64,000 nt of DNA from Gryganskiella cystojenkinii (GCA_015852425.1 JAAAIG010000092.1:1-64000); one strand, 5' to 3'. Positions 11,850-24,456 are shown, counted from the stretch's first letter. Numbers and translations are program-made. Notes: a model not told the origin generated them from the letters alone.

Positions 11850-12233
11850 GTTCATAGAACTACACCTGTAAAGTTTGGCATAAAGGCGTTTGTTCAGGTA
11901 AGAAGGTGAACACCTTTTCAAGGTCCTTGATAAGTTGATCCTCAGTGTCAGAGTAGATAAGGATGACATCGAGGTGGAGGACGACGCATTGGTCAAGAAA
12001 AAGGGCTAGGGTGTCGAGCATACGAGAAGAGAACCAAGCAGGTGCATTAGTGAGGCCAAAAGGACGACATTAGACTGATAGTGGCCATAGCGGGTTCTGA
12101 ACGCTGTTTGGTGACGGGTCTTGGGATGGATCCGCATTTGATAATAGCCAGAGCGGAGGTCAAGTTTGCTGAAAAACTTTGCGGCCTTAAAGCGGTCGAT
12201 AAGCTCATCAATACGAGGAGAGGAAATCTAGGT
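11850..12233 (-). mobile_element. Ty3/Gypsy retrotransposon reverse-transcriptase fragment (dead)
   Basis: Reading the minus strand from about 12233 down gives [10 protein letters not shown], then the classic RT block [18 protein letters not shown] and [11 protein letters not shown]. Two single-base losses near 12065-12080 shift the frame before [10 protein letters not shown]. The catalytic box that is normally YLDD reads HLDVILIYS, so one of the catalytic aspartates is gone. Similarity fades after KVFTFLPEQ. No LTRs, integrase or RNase H were found nearby. The order and spacing of RT motifs are characteristic of Ty3/Gypsy (metavirid) retrotransposons. The copy is truncated, frameshifted and inactive. 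Confidence 0.85.
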
Positions 12234-12879
12234 TAAGAATCTCTGTTGCTGCCTCCTGACGATTTCTTGGATCCTTTGTATTCTCGAAGTCGCTGTCTCG
12301 CTCGTTCTTGGGTTGTTAAAAGGAAACCGGCTAGTACCTTTAGAAAGCAAGGTGGGACGGTAAAGAAGTAGTGTTTATCTTCGATCCAAACGACAGTTGA
12401 TATGCTATGAAATAGAAAAAGAACAAAATCCAGTCTGAGAGTGATACCAACAATTCGGAATTTCTGGCAAAAGTTAAGGAGCGGGGTTTACACAACACGG
12501 TTGAAACTGGCTTAAGAAAAGCTACCATCCAGAGTAAGCAACTGTTTTCCGATAGTCGACAGAACCTCGGGAAGGGGATGAAATGGGCAATAGTGAATGG
12601 ATGGAAGGTGATGCAAATCAGTCCAGAAATCGATGACGATGAACAGTAGCAAAGAGGGGCAGGTTCAGTGACTTTCGCTCTTTTGAGATAGGTGATAACC
12701 AAGTTCACTGGGGTTTGCTTTCGTTGCCTCATTTTCACGTCTAAGTTGTTGGACTGTAGTGGGTCGAATGTAGTCAATTTGACTCAGAGAACAGGGTGCA
12801 TGCGAGAACATACAGTACTGCGGTCGAGTACATATATCTGCCCTACACTCTGCTACATTTCGCTAACTTATTTCACTCA
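12234..12879. other. Flank between the retroelement fragment and eIF2-gamma
   Basis: The minus strand is open from 12777 to 12340 (145 codons), a stretch that lies upstream of the RT fragment in its orientation. It could be further decayed pol sequence, but I recognise no protease or RT motif in it. The right part is probably the promoter region of the eIF2-gamma gene. Confidence 0.35.
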
Positions 12880-12941
12880 CCTTCAAACATATCACACTCG
12901 CTTTCAAACATATCACACTCACTTTCAACATATCACACTTG
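12880..12941 (+). repeat. Three ~21-bp tandem repeats in the eIF2-gamma leader
   Basis: Three head-to-tail copies of CTTTCAAACATATCACACTC-like sequence (about 12880-12900, 12901-12921, 12922-12941) end three bases before the ATG at 12944. The third copy lacks one base. They are probably transcribed as 5' leader. Confidence 0.8.
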
Positions 12942-12943
12942 CT

Positions 12944-14988
12944 ATGAAAACGCCTTTCGTCCTGTCCACATTAAATGCACTCTCGCCCGAGGTTATCTCG
13001 AAGCAGGCCACCATCAACATCGGTACGGTACACTGCTCTTTTCTGATTTCATCGCTCATAGAAATATCATTTTTTTTACTCATGTGATCCATGTTCATTT
13101 CACTCGCTTGTAGGAACCATTGGTCATGCCACTCACGGTAAATCCACCGTTGTTAAGGCCCTATCTGGTGTCCAGGTAAAGACAGCTGTTTGACAGAGGA
13201 CGACTAGACACAGTTTTTGAACCATTCCAATCGATGAGCTCACGAAATAATCTTGTTCTTCGATAGACGGTCAGATTCACGTCCGAACTGGAGCGTAACA
13301 TCACTATCAAGCTAGGGTACGCCAACGCCAAGGTATACAACTGGACGACGATCTCAAAAAACAGCCCTCTCCTATCTAGCAGAAGACAGCCATTTCTCTG
13401 ACAGCATTTTTCTTTCTATCTTTCTTTTTTTTTTTTCTTGTTTCCTCGAATCGTTGTCTCCTCGAATCGTTGTCCCCCCTGTTAGATTTTCAAATGCCAA
13501 AACGAAGCCTGTCCACGACCAGGATGCTACAAGTCCTACCCCAGTAAAACGGAAGATCATCCCAGGTGCAAGCGCCCCTTTTGCGGTGGCATCATGAAGC
13601 TGGAAAGGTAAGTAATTTTAGTCCTCAATGGTTCCTCGTTCTGACTCATTTCTAGTCATCATTAACAACCACAAATTTCGATTTTTTTAAATAGACATGT
13701 CTCCTTTGTTGATTGTCCAGGTAGGAGATAAAAGCAAACAGTGACAATGATGCACTCATGGCGCATAACACGGCAGAGGCTGTGGACAAAAAATTGCCTC
13801 CCACACTATTACAGGATTAGCATTTCCAGCGCTTTAGTTTCCTCACCAGTGAACTATTTTTTTTTTTCCATTCTTACCCATCTCTATGACCAGGACATGA
13901 TATTCTCATGGCGACCATGCTAAATGGCGCCGCAGTTATGGACGCGGCTCTCTTACTCATCGCCGCAAACGAAATCTGCCCACGACCCCAGACCTCTGAG
14001 CATCTCGCCGCGATGGAGATCATGAAGCTCAAACACATCCTCATTCTCCAAAACAAGGTCGATCTTATCAATGAATCTGCAGCCCAGGAACATTACCAGA
14101 GTATTCAACAATTCATCCACGGTACCATTGCCGAATCTGCGCCCATCATTCCGATCGCGGCCCAGATGAAAGACAACAACAACATTGACGTCGTCAGCGA
14201 ATATATTGTTAACCACATCCCTATCCCTATACGAGACTTTATGGCGGACCCAAGAATGATTGTCATTCGATCCTTTGATGTCAACAAACCCGGCGCGGAG
14301 GTCAGGTCGTTGAAGGGTGGTGTCGCTGGAGGTTCAATACTCTCCGGTGTTCTAAAGTTGGGTGACGAGATTGAGATCCGTCCCGGGATCGTGACCAAGG
14401 ATCATGAAGGAAAGATCCGCTGCCGACCCATCCTTTCCAGGATCGTGACCTTGTTGGCAGAGAGCAACAATCTCGAGTTTGCTGTACCCGGTGGACTAAT
14501 CGGTGTCGGGACCAAGATCGATCCGACCCTGTGTCGTGCGGACCGTCTCGTCGGTCAGGTACTCGGCGCAGGGAGGTTACCTGATGTTTATTCCGAAATA
14601 GAAATCAATTATTTCTTGCTGCGTCGACTATTGGGTGTCTTTACCAATACCGAGAAACAAGCCAAGGTCACGAAACTGACCAAAAATGAGGTCTTGATGT
14701 TCAACATTGGCTCGACTTCGACTGGTGGACGTCTCCTTCAGGTCAAGGACGATATCGCAAAGGTAGCGCTGACCGGCTTGGCGTGCACAGAGTAAGTCGT
14801 TGAGATGTATTTTTATTTGTAGGTTTTCTATGGCCCTTGCTCTTCTCCATTTAGTTTTGGTTAACTAACCAACTTACTTTTCGTCTTACAGAGTCGGCGC
14901 CAACGTCGCCTTGTCACGACGTGTCGCCAACCATTGGCGGTTGATAGGATGGGGCAAAATCACTCGCGGAGTCGCTGTCGAGCTTTAA
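12944..14988 (+). CDS. GCD11: Translation initiation factor eIF2 subunit gamma
   Basis: Seven exons (12944-13022, 13114-13175, 13267-13332, 13486-13607, 13695-13720, 13894-14791, 14892-14988) give 449 residues. eIF2-gamma is the GTPase that binds Met-tRNAi in the ternary complex. Visible motifs are the P-loop GHATHGKST (split from the N terminus by intron 1), the zinc-knuckle region [16 protein letters not shown]...[14 protein letters not shown] (G3), NKVD (G4), and the C-terminal barrel with [20 protein letters not shown] and [10 protein letters not shown]. Only about 17 residues precede [15 protein letters not shown], so the N terminus is short, and an upstream exon cannot be excluded. Several positions differ from the usual near-invariant sequence: GHATHGKST for [21 protein letters not shown] for NESCPQPQTSEH, and a lost residue in VLGAGRLP. 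This may be a diverged paralogue. It converges with URI1, with 134 bp between the stop codons. Confidence 0.93.
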
Positions 14989-15122
14989 AAAAATACATTT
15001 AGCACGTAATAACTACATTCCACTCCACAATTCATAAATAACATGATCATTAAAACAAAAACCTTGGGTGTGCTCCTCATTCAGATGTTGAAATGCTCTG
15101 TGAAGTGTATTATGCTAAATGC

Positions 15123-17957
15123 CTATGGTTGTTGCTTGGCCAAGGAACCAGTGAGTCTCGCGGCGCGAAACAGGGACAACTTCTTGGGACGCTGGTTTCG
15201 ATCATCGACCTCCATCTGTTCAGCTTCTTGTTCATCTTGTTCTTCCTCCGCGTTCATGTCTATGTCCTCGTCATCCTGCTCGTCATCCTCCTCCTCCTCA
15301 TCGTTATAGTCCATGTCACCAACAATCTCCATAGGTGTCTCGGGGATGATCATGCCTGGAGGAATAATCACTTGCTGCTCCCAGATCTTCTCGACATCTT
15401 CTCGGTTAAAAGCTCCAAATTGAGCAATCATGGCCTGTCTGCGCTCCTGGTATTCACTAACCACCTTGAGCGAAGTTCAAAAAGGGATGATTAGTCGACC
15501 GTGGAAGCGGCTATACGACTACTCGTAGTAAATAAGAAGTGCCTGTTTTCTATTACCTGTCTCATGAGCATATCGTCCTCAAGCTCATCCTCGTCCACCG
15601 GTTCAATGTCTTCCCGCTCGACCACAGATCCTTTCAAGAGCGCTGTGTCTCTGAGTTCATGGCTGGCAGCAACTGGGATCGTCTTCAGCTTCGGTTGAGC
15701 CTTAGTCTTGCCATCCTTGGGTGCTCTTTCCTCCACAACGGCCGCCGACTTTTTGGACACGACTTGGGGGATGCTAGTAGATGGACGTGCGGAAGATGTT
15801 GAGATTGGGGTGCTGTACTCGTCATCTTCATCTGCTCCGTAACTCGAATTGGGGAATGCCGGTTCCGGAGCTAGGCTACGGACGGGCGATTGCTGCAATT
15901 GTTGTTGGCGGAAAAGCGACTTCTTCTTTGGGGCTACGGCAGATGATGAGCCAACTTCGGGGATTCCTGTTGCTGATGGGGGCTTGGTGAACGTGTTCTC
16001 GATGACATCCTTGAGCCCCACAACAGGAGGTGCTGATGTTGGTGATTTTGTGAATGTGTTCTCGATGACATCCTTGACTCCAACGATAGCCGGGCTAGAA
16101 GCCTTGACTGAAGGAGCGATTACATCACGCTCGACAACTTGAGAGACACCAGGCATGGTTGGAGCTACCGAGGGAATATCGCGCTCAAAGACCAGTTCTG
16201 AGACACCACGAACAGCTGGTTTGGCGCCAGGAACGGTAACAGGGACGTTGGTAGTAGTCTGAGCGGATAAAGTCGAAGCACCTCCTGCTGCAGCTGCGCG
16301 AGCCTGAGCAAACTTTGAGAGCTTCTTGGGTGGCTGGGGTGTCTCCTCGATTGGTGGTGGCGGTGTAACGACCTCCTGGATGAGTGGTTGCTGCTGCTTT
16401 TTCACGATCTCTTCTACCCTGGACTGTTTGAACAACGACTGTTTCTTGGGTGTAGGCTTGAGCGAGGATTTGAGTTCAACTGAAGGTGCGACTGCAGTCT
16501 TGGGTGCCGGTGTATCCTCCACCTCAACGATCAGAGGCTTCTTCCTAGGTGTCACTGGCGCGCCGATCAGATTCGAGAAGGTGGACTCAAGGTTCGACAT
16601 GTTGACCATATGGTCTGATCCAGTTTCCCGAACAGCTTGCTGCTTGGACCGCATCTGTACAAAGAGATCCTCTGGTGATTTCGTCTTGATCGCCGAGGAT
16701 GAAGCTGACGACGATGATCCTGCCGGCCGAGTTGGTTTCATCGCCTTGGCGACCTGGTCCGCAAACCGAACCGTTTTCCTGGGCGACAGAAGTACTCCCG
16801 AAGTCAAACCCCCCTGTTCTTCCTCTTCTTCCTCGGACTCGTTTCCAGAATGCTCATAGACTTCCTCCTCATATTCTTCGTCGGAATCGAGAGCCTTGGG
16901 TCGATGCTCATCTTCACTCTCTCCATCATCGTATTCCTCCTCCTCTTCCGACTCTGTGTCCTCGTCCGAGCTGACAATTTCGCCAGCTGCACGGCGACGT
17001 TCCCGTTCTTGTTCACGTTCCTCATCCTCCCGTTCTAGCTGCGCAAGTCGATCCAGGATCTTGCGGTCCTCGGCTTGCTCTTCAGCAGTCTTTTGAGAGA
17101 AAGGTAACAGGCTTGGTTGGGTGTCCTTTTTCTTGCCACTGTCCTCATCGTCCGAGTAGTAAGGCTCTGTGATTTCAACGATAGGGAGTCCCTCCTCGTT
17201 GTACTAGTCATCATAGTTAATCGAGCAAAAGACAGAGCGTTAGCGAAACACACCTTTTTTTTCCTCCCTTGTTGGAACATTGCTGCAACAACAGCGTATT
17301 TACCTCTTGTCCTCCGAGCAATCCTGGTGCCAATCCACTTTTGGATCGAATCTCATCCTCTTGAGCCTTGAGCTTGATGATGTTTTCTTGGACGACTATA
17401 ATGTGCAAACAAAAAAAAACGAAAGACGTCGTAACAGGTTAGTTAACCAGTTCATGCCCATGGTCCAGGGTTGAAAAAGTGTGTCCTGTCCAGTCGCCGA
17501 CTTACGCTCCATCCTGCGATCGACAATTTCAGCCGCTTGGACGGCAGATCGATCCACGAACCAGTTATCGCCGAGCATGACCAGAACTTCGTTGGTATGC
17601 ACAAGCTTTCCAGGCATGAAGGCCAAGTTTCCGATAGGGACCTAATACAGACGGACAAAACAAAGACGGCGGGGTGGGTTGCGTTAGTTTCAGCCTCGTC
17701 CTTTTTTTTTGACTGCTGACTTGGAGCTCTATTGTTCGTTTCCATGTTGTTCCTCAGAGCAGTCTGAAAATGTCTGGTCACATTACCATGACATTGTGCG
17801 AAGTCTCCTTGGGCAAATCCAAGAGCGTGGTCTTGAGCGCATTGTAGTCGGTTTCATAATTCTTCCACCGAGCCAATTCCTCGTCCAAGCGCGTCAATGC
17901 GGCCGAGAACTTTGAAAAGTAATTTGCCAACTCGGCTGATTCTGAATCGTGATCCAT
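15123..17957 (-). CDS. URI1: Unconventional prefoldin URI1 / Bud27
   Basis: Five exons (17957-17787, 17641-17506, 17395-17304, 17203-15557, 15464-15123) join to about 795 residues. The N terminus has a prefoldin-like coiled coil (LDEELARWKNYETDYNAL) followed by VPIGNLAFMPGKLVHTNEVL, the conserved prefoldin-alpha beta-hairpin core. A long disordered region follows, with acidic runs and at least four copies of a K-[KQ]-x-S-[LK]-F motif (KQSLFKQS, KKLSKFAQAR, KKSLFRQQ, KKLSLFRAAR), as expected of the Bud27 C-terminal domain. URI/Bud27 scaffolds an R2TP-linked prefoldin-like complex that helps assemble RNA polymerases through Rpb5, and links to TOR signalling. That role is family knowledge. The start at 17957 is chosen because it gives MDHDSESAEL directly before the coiled coil. 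It is convergent with the eIF2-gamma gene. Confidence 0.88.
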
Positions 17958-18236
17958 AATTGGTGTCCTTGATGAGCTGTTGTTTGTGGATAGGTTGAAG
18001 AATGAATGCGATCTCTTTTTCCTTTTTTTAAAAAAAATAAAAAAACTAACACGCACGTGATCAGTTCCCTCTATTCAAAGACATGTTTTTATCTGCTTAC
18101 GACAAACTCGACTTGTGTTTTCTGTCGCCTAATGCTAATGATACTCTTGATTCTCTTCGTCCTCCTCTAGCCCTCGTTTTGTACCCTTGTTTTTCTACTA
18201 CAGCAAACAACAGTCGTCCCTTCTTTTCCGATGTCT

Positions 18237-19951
<1,715 letters not shown>

Positions 19952-19994
19952 TTAGACATCATCGTGGCAGCCAATTGTCTGAGTTAGGATTTCA

Positions 19995-21352
19995 TCACGT
20001 GACTGTTCGCGACAGGGAATAGAAACCATATCGGCGCAACAAAGTCTCTAAAACTTTTTTCTTGGTGGCAAATATTATATGCAAGGAGAGAGTGCTGAGA
20101 TCAGGGGTCTTCCTCGGCTTTACAACCTTGTCGCGTTTGTTGTCGGTCAAAGGTGTTACGAGTGACGTTTTTGCCATCACCGTGATCATGTTCTTCGTCG
20201 ATGCGTGAGTGATCACCTCCACGGATCGATCCCTGTCGTCGTCCCTGTCTGGAACGGTAAGCACGAGAAAGGGAAGTGTCCAGAGCCAGATTCAGAGAGA
20301 GAGAGTATGAAGAAACGGGTGTATGTGTGTGTCAATTTTCCGTGGACTTGGAACAGGTAGAACCACAGCAACCCCCATTCTTTGTCTATTGTCGCTAGTG
20401 TAACCTCGTGAACTCGTTTTACATTTACCATTGTTATCCTCCAACTCATTCTCAGATTCCGAACCACTACTGCAGAGCGAATCCGATCTTTCTGATGTAA
20501 GCTCGCTTCGTTCTTCTGCAGACTCAACTTTAAGGATAATGTTGCCTTGTACAGTACTCAAAATCAAAGGTCATATGGCTTTCTTGAACACGAAAATTAA
20601 AACGCGTGCATCAGATGCAATCTTGTTTACTGACAAACATGTCGGGCAGTCGGATGAAGACAGTAGAGGAGCATTCTCTTTAAAAGTCAGTCCGTCCTCT
20701 ATACGGCCATGGTTGCCTCCTGATGAGGATATCGACAGAGCTTTCAAGATGGACGCTGCTGTGACCTTAGCAGTGATGCTTCCGTTATATTCAAACGGCT
20801 GTCGGTACCGGCCATGATGTCTCTGCTGAATCCAACCAGATGTGAATATACTTGGTAAGGAAATATCGAGACAAAGAGAAGAAAATGGAGAATCTTTATT
20901 CAGGCCAGCTGTATGAGGAGAAGGACCAGACAGACGACTCTACACGTGAGAGTGACTGCAAATATTGCGCGCCTCATCCTATTTCTTCATTTCGCCCCAC
21001 TAGTACCGGCGTTGCTGACTCGAGACGAAGAAGATCGAATAGGAGGAAGAGATCATGTCATCCGGAAAACATGTCAAAAAAACGACGACTATGACGGCAA
21101 TTACGGTCTAGACTAGGCGGGAACGGTGCTGTTGAGACTGGTACAGGTGACGGGTGAATTTTGATGCCGCATGGGTATTGTCTGATTCCTCGAGCTTTTA
21201 TGTTCTTCCAACGAAAGGTCATTGCCTGGATCCAAATTCTCGTTGTTTCCGTCGTCGCACAGACTAAAAGGACGACCTGCAATTAATTCGTCATTTGCAT
21301 CGTTCCTCTCTTCCTTCAATAAATGAGAAGCAACGTTCCAGGCTCGCATCAT
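19995..21352 (-). pseudogene. Unknown multi-exon gene with an in-frame stop
   Basis: Three minus-strand pieces look coding. Piece 1 starts at an ATG at 21352 (MRAWNVASHLLKEERND...). Piece 2 spans about 20810-20430: one frame runs from FEYNGSITAKVTAASIL through LKVESAEERSELTSERSDSL to a donor after ELEDNN, broken only by TGA at 20573-20571. Piece 3 starts after an acceptor at about 20254 (RDDDRDRSVEVITHASTKNM) and ends at the stop at 19995. Pieces 2 and 3 splice in frame (N-D junction). I could not define the junction between pieces 1 and 2. No domain is recognised; the tail is Lys/Arg-rich. It starts 55 bp downstream of the TRM61 stop on the same strand. It may be a recent pseudogene, or the TGA may lie in an intron I cannot place. 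Confidence 0.4.
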
Positions 21353-21406
21353 GGGTTGAGTTGGATATATTTTACAGTTGCACTAAATACTCTGTTTCTC
21401 CTTCCT

Positions 21407-22853
21407 TCATTCCTTCTTGGCAACAGCAGCAGCCTCGGCGTTCTTCTGTGTGAGATTAGGGTGCTGAGTCGCAGGGGTAAAGGTCGCAAACATGAGATAA
21501 GATGTATGACCACGCTGTTCCACAGGCAGCTTGGTCACTACCACATTCACGGGGTCGATTTTTTCCCGTGGAGCAGCTGCAGCGGTCGCGCCTGTCGTTG
21601 TTTCCTCAGAAGTCAAGAGAGGAGTTGAGGTCGCCGAGGGTGTAGCAGTGGCCGAGACAGGCGCCGATGACTCCATTTCCGAATCCGGGTTCGTCACCGG
21701 TGTTCCTGCAGCAGACGACTGATTGCTATCGTCCTCGATCTTGGCCTTTTTGTTCTCCTCCTCCGCCTCAGTTGTGTTGTTGTTGTTATCCTCGCGCATG
21801 ACACGAGGCGTGGCTCTCTTGCGCTTTAATTCTACTGCCCTCTGCTTTTCCATGGCCTGTTCGATCGTCCACAAGGGGATAACTCGAATCTCGTTGAATC
21901 GAATCAAACACTCGTACATCTGAATGTCGACAAAGCCTTCTTCATTCAAGGCGGTGACGGTCCTGGAGATTTGTTCGATACACGGACTGAATGTGCAAAT
22001 CTTTCCAATCTTGTCCTGCTTGAACGCCTTCTTGGCCGACGCAACAGCATCCCATGGAGCAGGCAAATCCAAGAAGACTAAATAAGGATCATGAGTGTAC
22101 ACAAAGTCAGGAAAACTTGATCCGACAGCCTCATGTTCCTTCAGTAGATCCAGCGAAATCAACAAAAGAACTTACTCGCGTCAACCTTGTTCTCCATGCC
22201 GAAACCGTTCTTACAGACGTCTCTGCACTCGAGCGTGACCATATCCGACAAGCCGTGCTCCTCAAACTCCTTCTTGGCCGCGTTGACTCGCTCCTGATGG
22301 TACTCAAACGTGTAAAGGTGTCCCGTGGGGGCCAAGGTCCTGGCAATTGAATGTGAAAACGATCCCGAACCGGTGCCGGACTCGATCATAGACATGCCAG
22401 GCTTCAGGTTCAAAAAGTTCATGACAAACGAGATATCGGCAATGTAAAGAATCTGGGTTCGGTGAGGCAAGACAAGAGTCCAGAGTTCTGGGGTTGGGTG
22501 CAAAAGATAAACGAATCCACGACCAGTGTTGGAACCGAGCTTTGTACCAAATTGGAGTCCAATCATATCCGAGTGTTTGTAGGATCCAAACTTGCAGTTG
22601 AAGTATTCGCCCTCCTTGATACGAATGATGCTCATGGTCTCTTTACTCTAAATGAAAGAAGGTTAGAAAAGTAAGGAAGCCAAGGGGGATGTTAGAACTT
22701 GGGTTTTGGCCAGACACACGGTGGCGCGGTTTTGTATGGCGGGATTGAATTCCTTACGAGGTACATGACAACGAGGTCGCCATCCTCAATGATGTTGTTG
22801 GCCTTGTAGCGAGCAAAGCTTTGCTTTTCCTGTTCCTGCATTGCTACTTCCAT
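21407..22853 (-). CDS. TRM61: tRNA (adenine-58-N1)-methyltransferase catalytic subunit
   Basis: Three exons (22853-22758, 22647-22176, 22077-21407) give 412 residues. Trm61 with Trm6 methylates A58 of tRNAs, including initiator tRNA, in the nucleus. Visible features are an N-terminal segment INDxGD-like (NNIIEDGDLVVMYL), then FGSYKHSDMIG, the SAM-binding motif ESGTGSGSFSHS, and the catalytic-fold motif IFLDLPAPW created across the last splice junction. Residues ~270-370 form a low-complexity, Asn/Thr/Ala-rich insert before the C-terminal strands VNVVVTKLP and SYLMFATF, and the protein ends in a short Ala/Lys tail. It is divergent from the RNase P protein gene at 23098, sharing a spacer of about 244 bp, so two tRNA-maturation genes may share control sequence. 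That coupling is an inference. Confidence 0.93.
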
Positions 22854-23097
22854 GTTAGTGATGTTGATGTAGGGCGGTTCTAAGAGATGGAGTGATCAGC
22901 TTCAAAGAACCCCTACGCTCAATACCCTTCAGAGAAAAAAAGAAAAAATAAGCAGTCACCAATGTTGTTCCAAGTGGCTGAGAAAGAAGCTTGTCCCAAG
23001 GCAATATGCATGCACATTGTTGCATTCAATTTATTTTCTTTGCATCTCAAGACCCCCCCTTTTCAGACTTACATACACATCAAGAACGTCCAAAAGA

Positions 23098-24456
23098 ATG
23101 GCCGACGCGAACGCTCGCCTCGAGTTCCTCTGGAAGGCATCCCACATGCTCTTGGCCCAATCCCCAGGTGCCTCCTCCCATTACATGTCCCAGTTTCTCA
23201 CTCTGGCTTTGGACCGCGACTTGAGGCTGCACGAGGATATCCAGACTCGATCCTGTGCTGGATGTGGATCCATCTTTGTTCCCGGTGTAAACGCCCAAGT
23301 GCGAGTCGTCCCCGTGACCGAGACAAAGATCGAACGAGAGAAACGGAAACGTCTCGAGCGGAAAAGGGCCAAAATGGAACGGAACAGTGCTCAAAAGGAC
23401 AAGGATGGTGACGCTTCAATGGCTGAACCCACCACCACCACCACCACCACCGCCACCACACCTAACGAGCAAAAACAAGCACAGGATACGATACCCCCAC
23501 CATCAACCTCAGAATCAGGACTCGCCACAAAAGGAACCTCTGTCGAGAAGAACAAGGCAATCAAAGAAAAGAAGCGCGCACATCAGCCAGACCCCAAGAA
23601 CATCATCCGCATCACACCCTATACCGAGATGGTCCGTCAAGAGAACCAACAACAACAACAAATAAAACGACGGATGCAAGGACAACCACAACCGACTGGA
23701 TCGGCCAAAAAATCGGAAAAACGCACCAACCAGGTCCTGAATCACGTCTATTACTCTTGTAAACGGTGCCATCGCGAGACAGAACTCGATGGCACCAAAG
23801 AGGGTTACCTCAACTCCAGGATCAAGGTCTCAGAGACGGATGCCACTCAACGGGCTCAAGAGCGAAAGATCCGGAAACTAAATCGACTGTCCCTCAAGGA
23901 TAAGGATACGACGGTCTCACCCACTGTCAGCGTCACGATGGCCAGTGCAATCGCTTCCCCTGCAGGACTCAACACTTTGCGGTCACCGTCTATGGCATCC
24001 CTCAACAATTCTGTAGCCTCGTCGCCGCAAGCTCGGAACGTTTCGAGAATGGTGACCCCTCAACAGTCACCCCATATTGGAAGTACTTCATCACCTATGG
24101 GAAAGAGACCGGCCTCGCCGATTCCTCAACAATCAGCTCAAGTGTCAAATCTCAAAAAGACGAAATACTCAGCCTCCATGCCCGTATCACCAGTTGGCGG
24201 CCTGTCCCTGGCCTCTTCCGTGGCGTCCTCGGCGGCTACTTCTCCATCGTCTTCACCACGGATACCTTCTTTGGGAGGAGCTGGCGACAAGATGGGCGGT
24301 AGCATCGGCGGAGGAAATAACAAGAAGAAAAAGAAACAGAATCTTGCCAGTTTGCTTGCGAGTCAAAAGGCTAAGGAATCTGACAACAACAATGGCGGCG
24401 CCGGTGCATCCAGTGGAGGTGATAGTGCCCTTGCCAGTTTCTTGATGGGTCTTTAA
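23098..24456 (+). CDS. RPR2: RNase P protein subunit, Rpr2/Rpp21/Snm1 family
   Basis: A single exon of 452 residues. The start at 23098 (MADANARLEFLWKASHMLL) begins the family's N-terminal helices, which continue ASSHYMSQFLTLALDRDLRLHE. A split zinc ribbon follows: CAGCGSIFVPGVNAQVRV early, and YYSCKRCHRE about 160 residues later (near residue 220). The first half matches Rpp21/Rpr2, in which four cysteines bind zinc and the protein binds RNase P RNA for 5' tRNA maturation. Between the halves lies a basic Lys/Arg helix followed by Thr/Pro/Gln-rich sequence. The C-terminal half is Ser/Pro-rich with a Lys-rich patch (NNKKKKKQNLASLLAS). Human Rpp21 is about 154 residues, so this protein is greatly extended. 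Snm1 of RNase MRP is the alternative within the same family. Confidence 0.85.
   Translation: MADANARLEFLWKASHMLLAQSPGASSHYMSQFLTLALDRDLRLHEDIQTRSCAGCGSIFVPGVNAQVRVVPVTETKIEREKRKRLERKRAKMERNSAQKDKDGDASMAEPTTTTTTTATTPNEQKQAQDTIPPPSTSESGLATKGTSVEKNKAIKEKKRAHQPDPKNIIRITPYTEMVRQENQQQQQIKRRMQGQPQPTGSAKKSEKRTNQVLNHVYYSCKRCHRETELDGTKEGYLNSRIKVSETDATQRAQERKIRKLNRLSLKDKDTTVSPTVSVTMASAIASPAGLNTLRSPSMASLNNSVASSPQARNVSRMVTPQQSPHIGSTSSPMGKRPASPIPQQSAQVSNLKKTKYSASMPVSPVGGLSLASSVASSAATSPSSSPRIPSLGGAGDKMGGSIGGGNNKKKKKQNLASLLASQKAKESDNNNGGAGASSGGDSALASFLMGL

Noticed and set aside
15093..16859. Plus-strand frames opposite URI1
   Set aside because: They are shadows of the coding strand; the minus-strand exons join in frame with recognised motifs.
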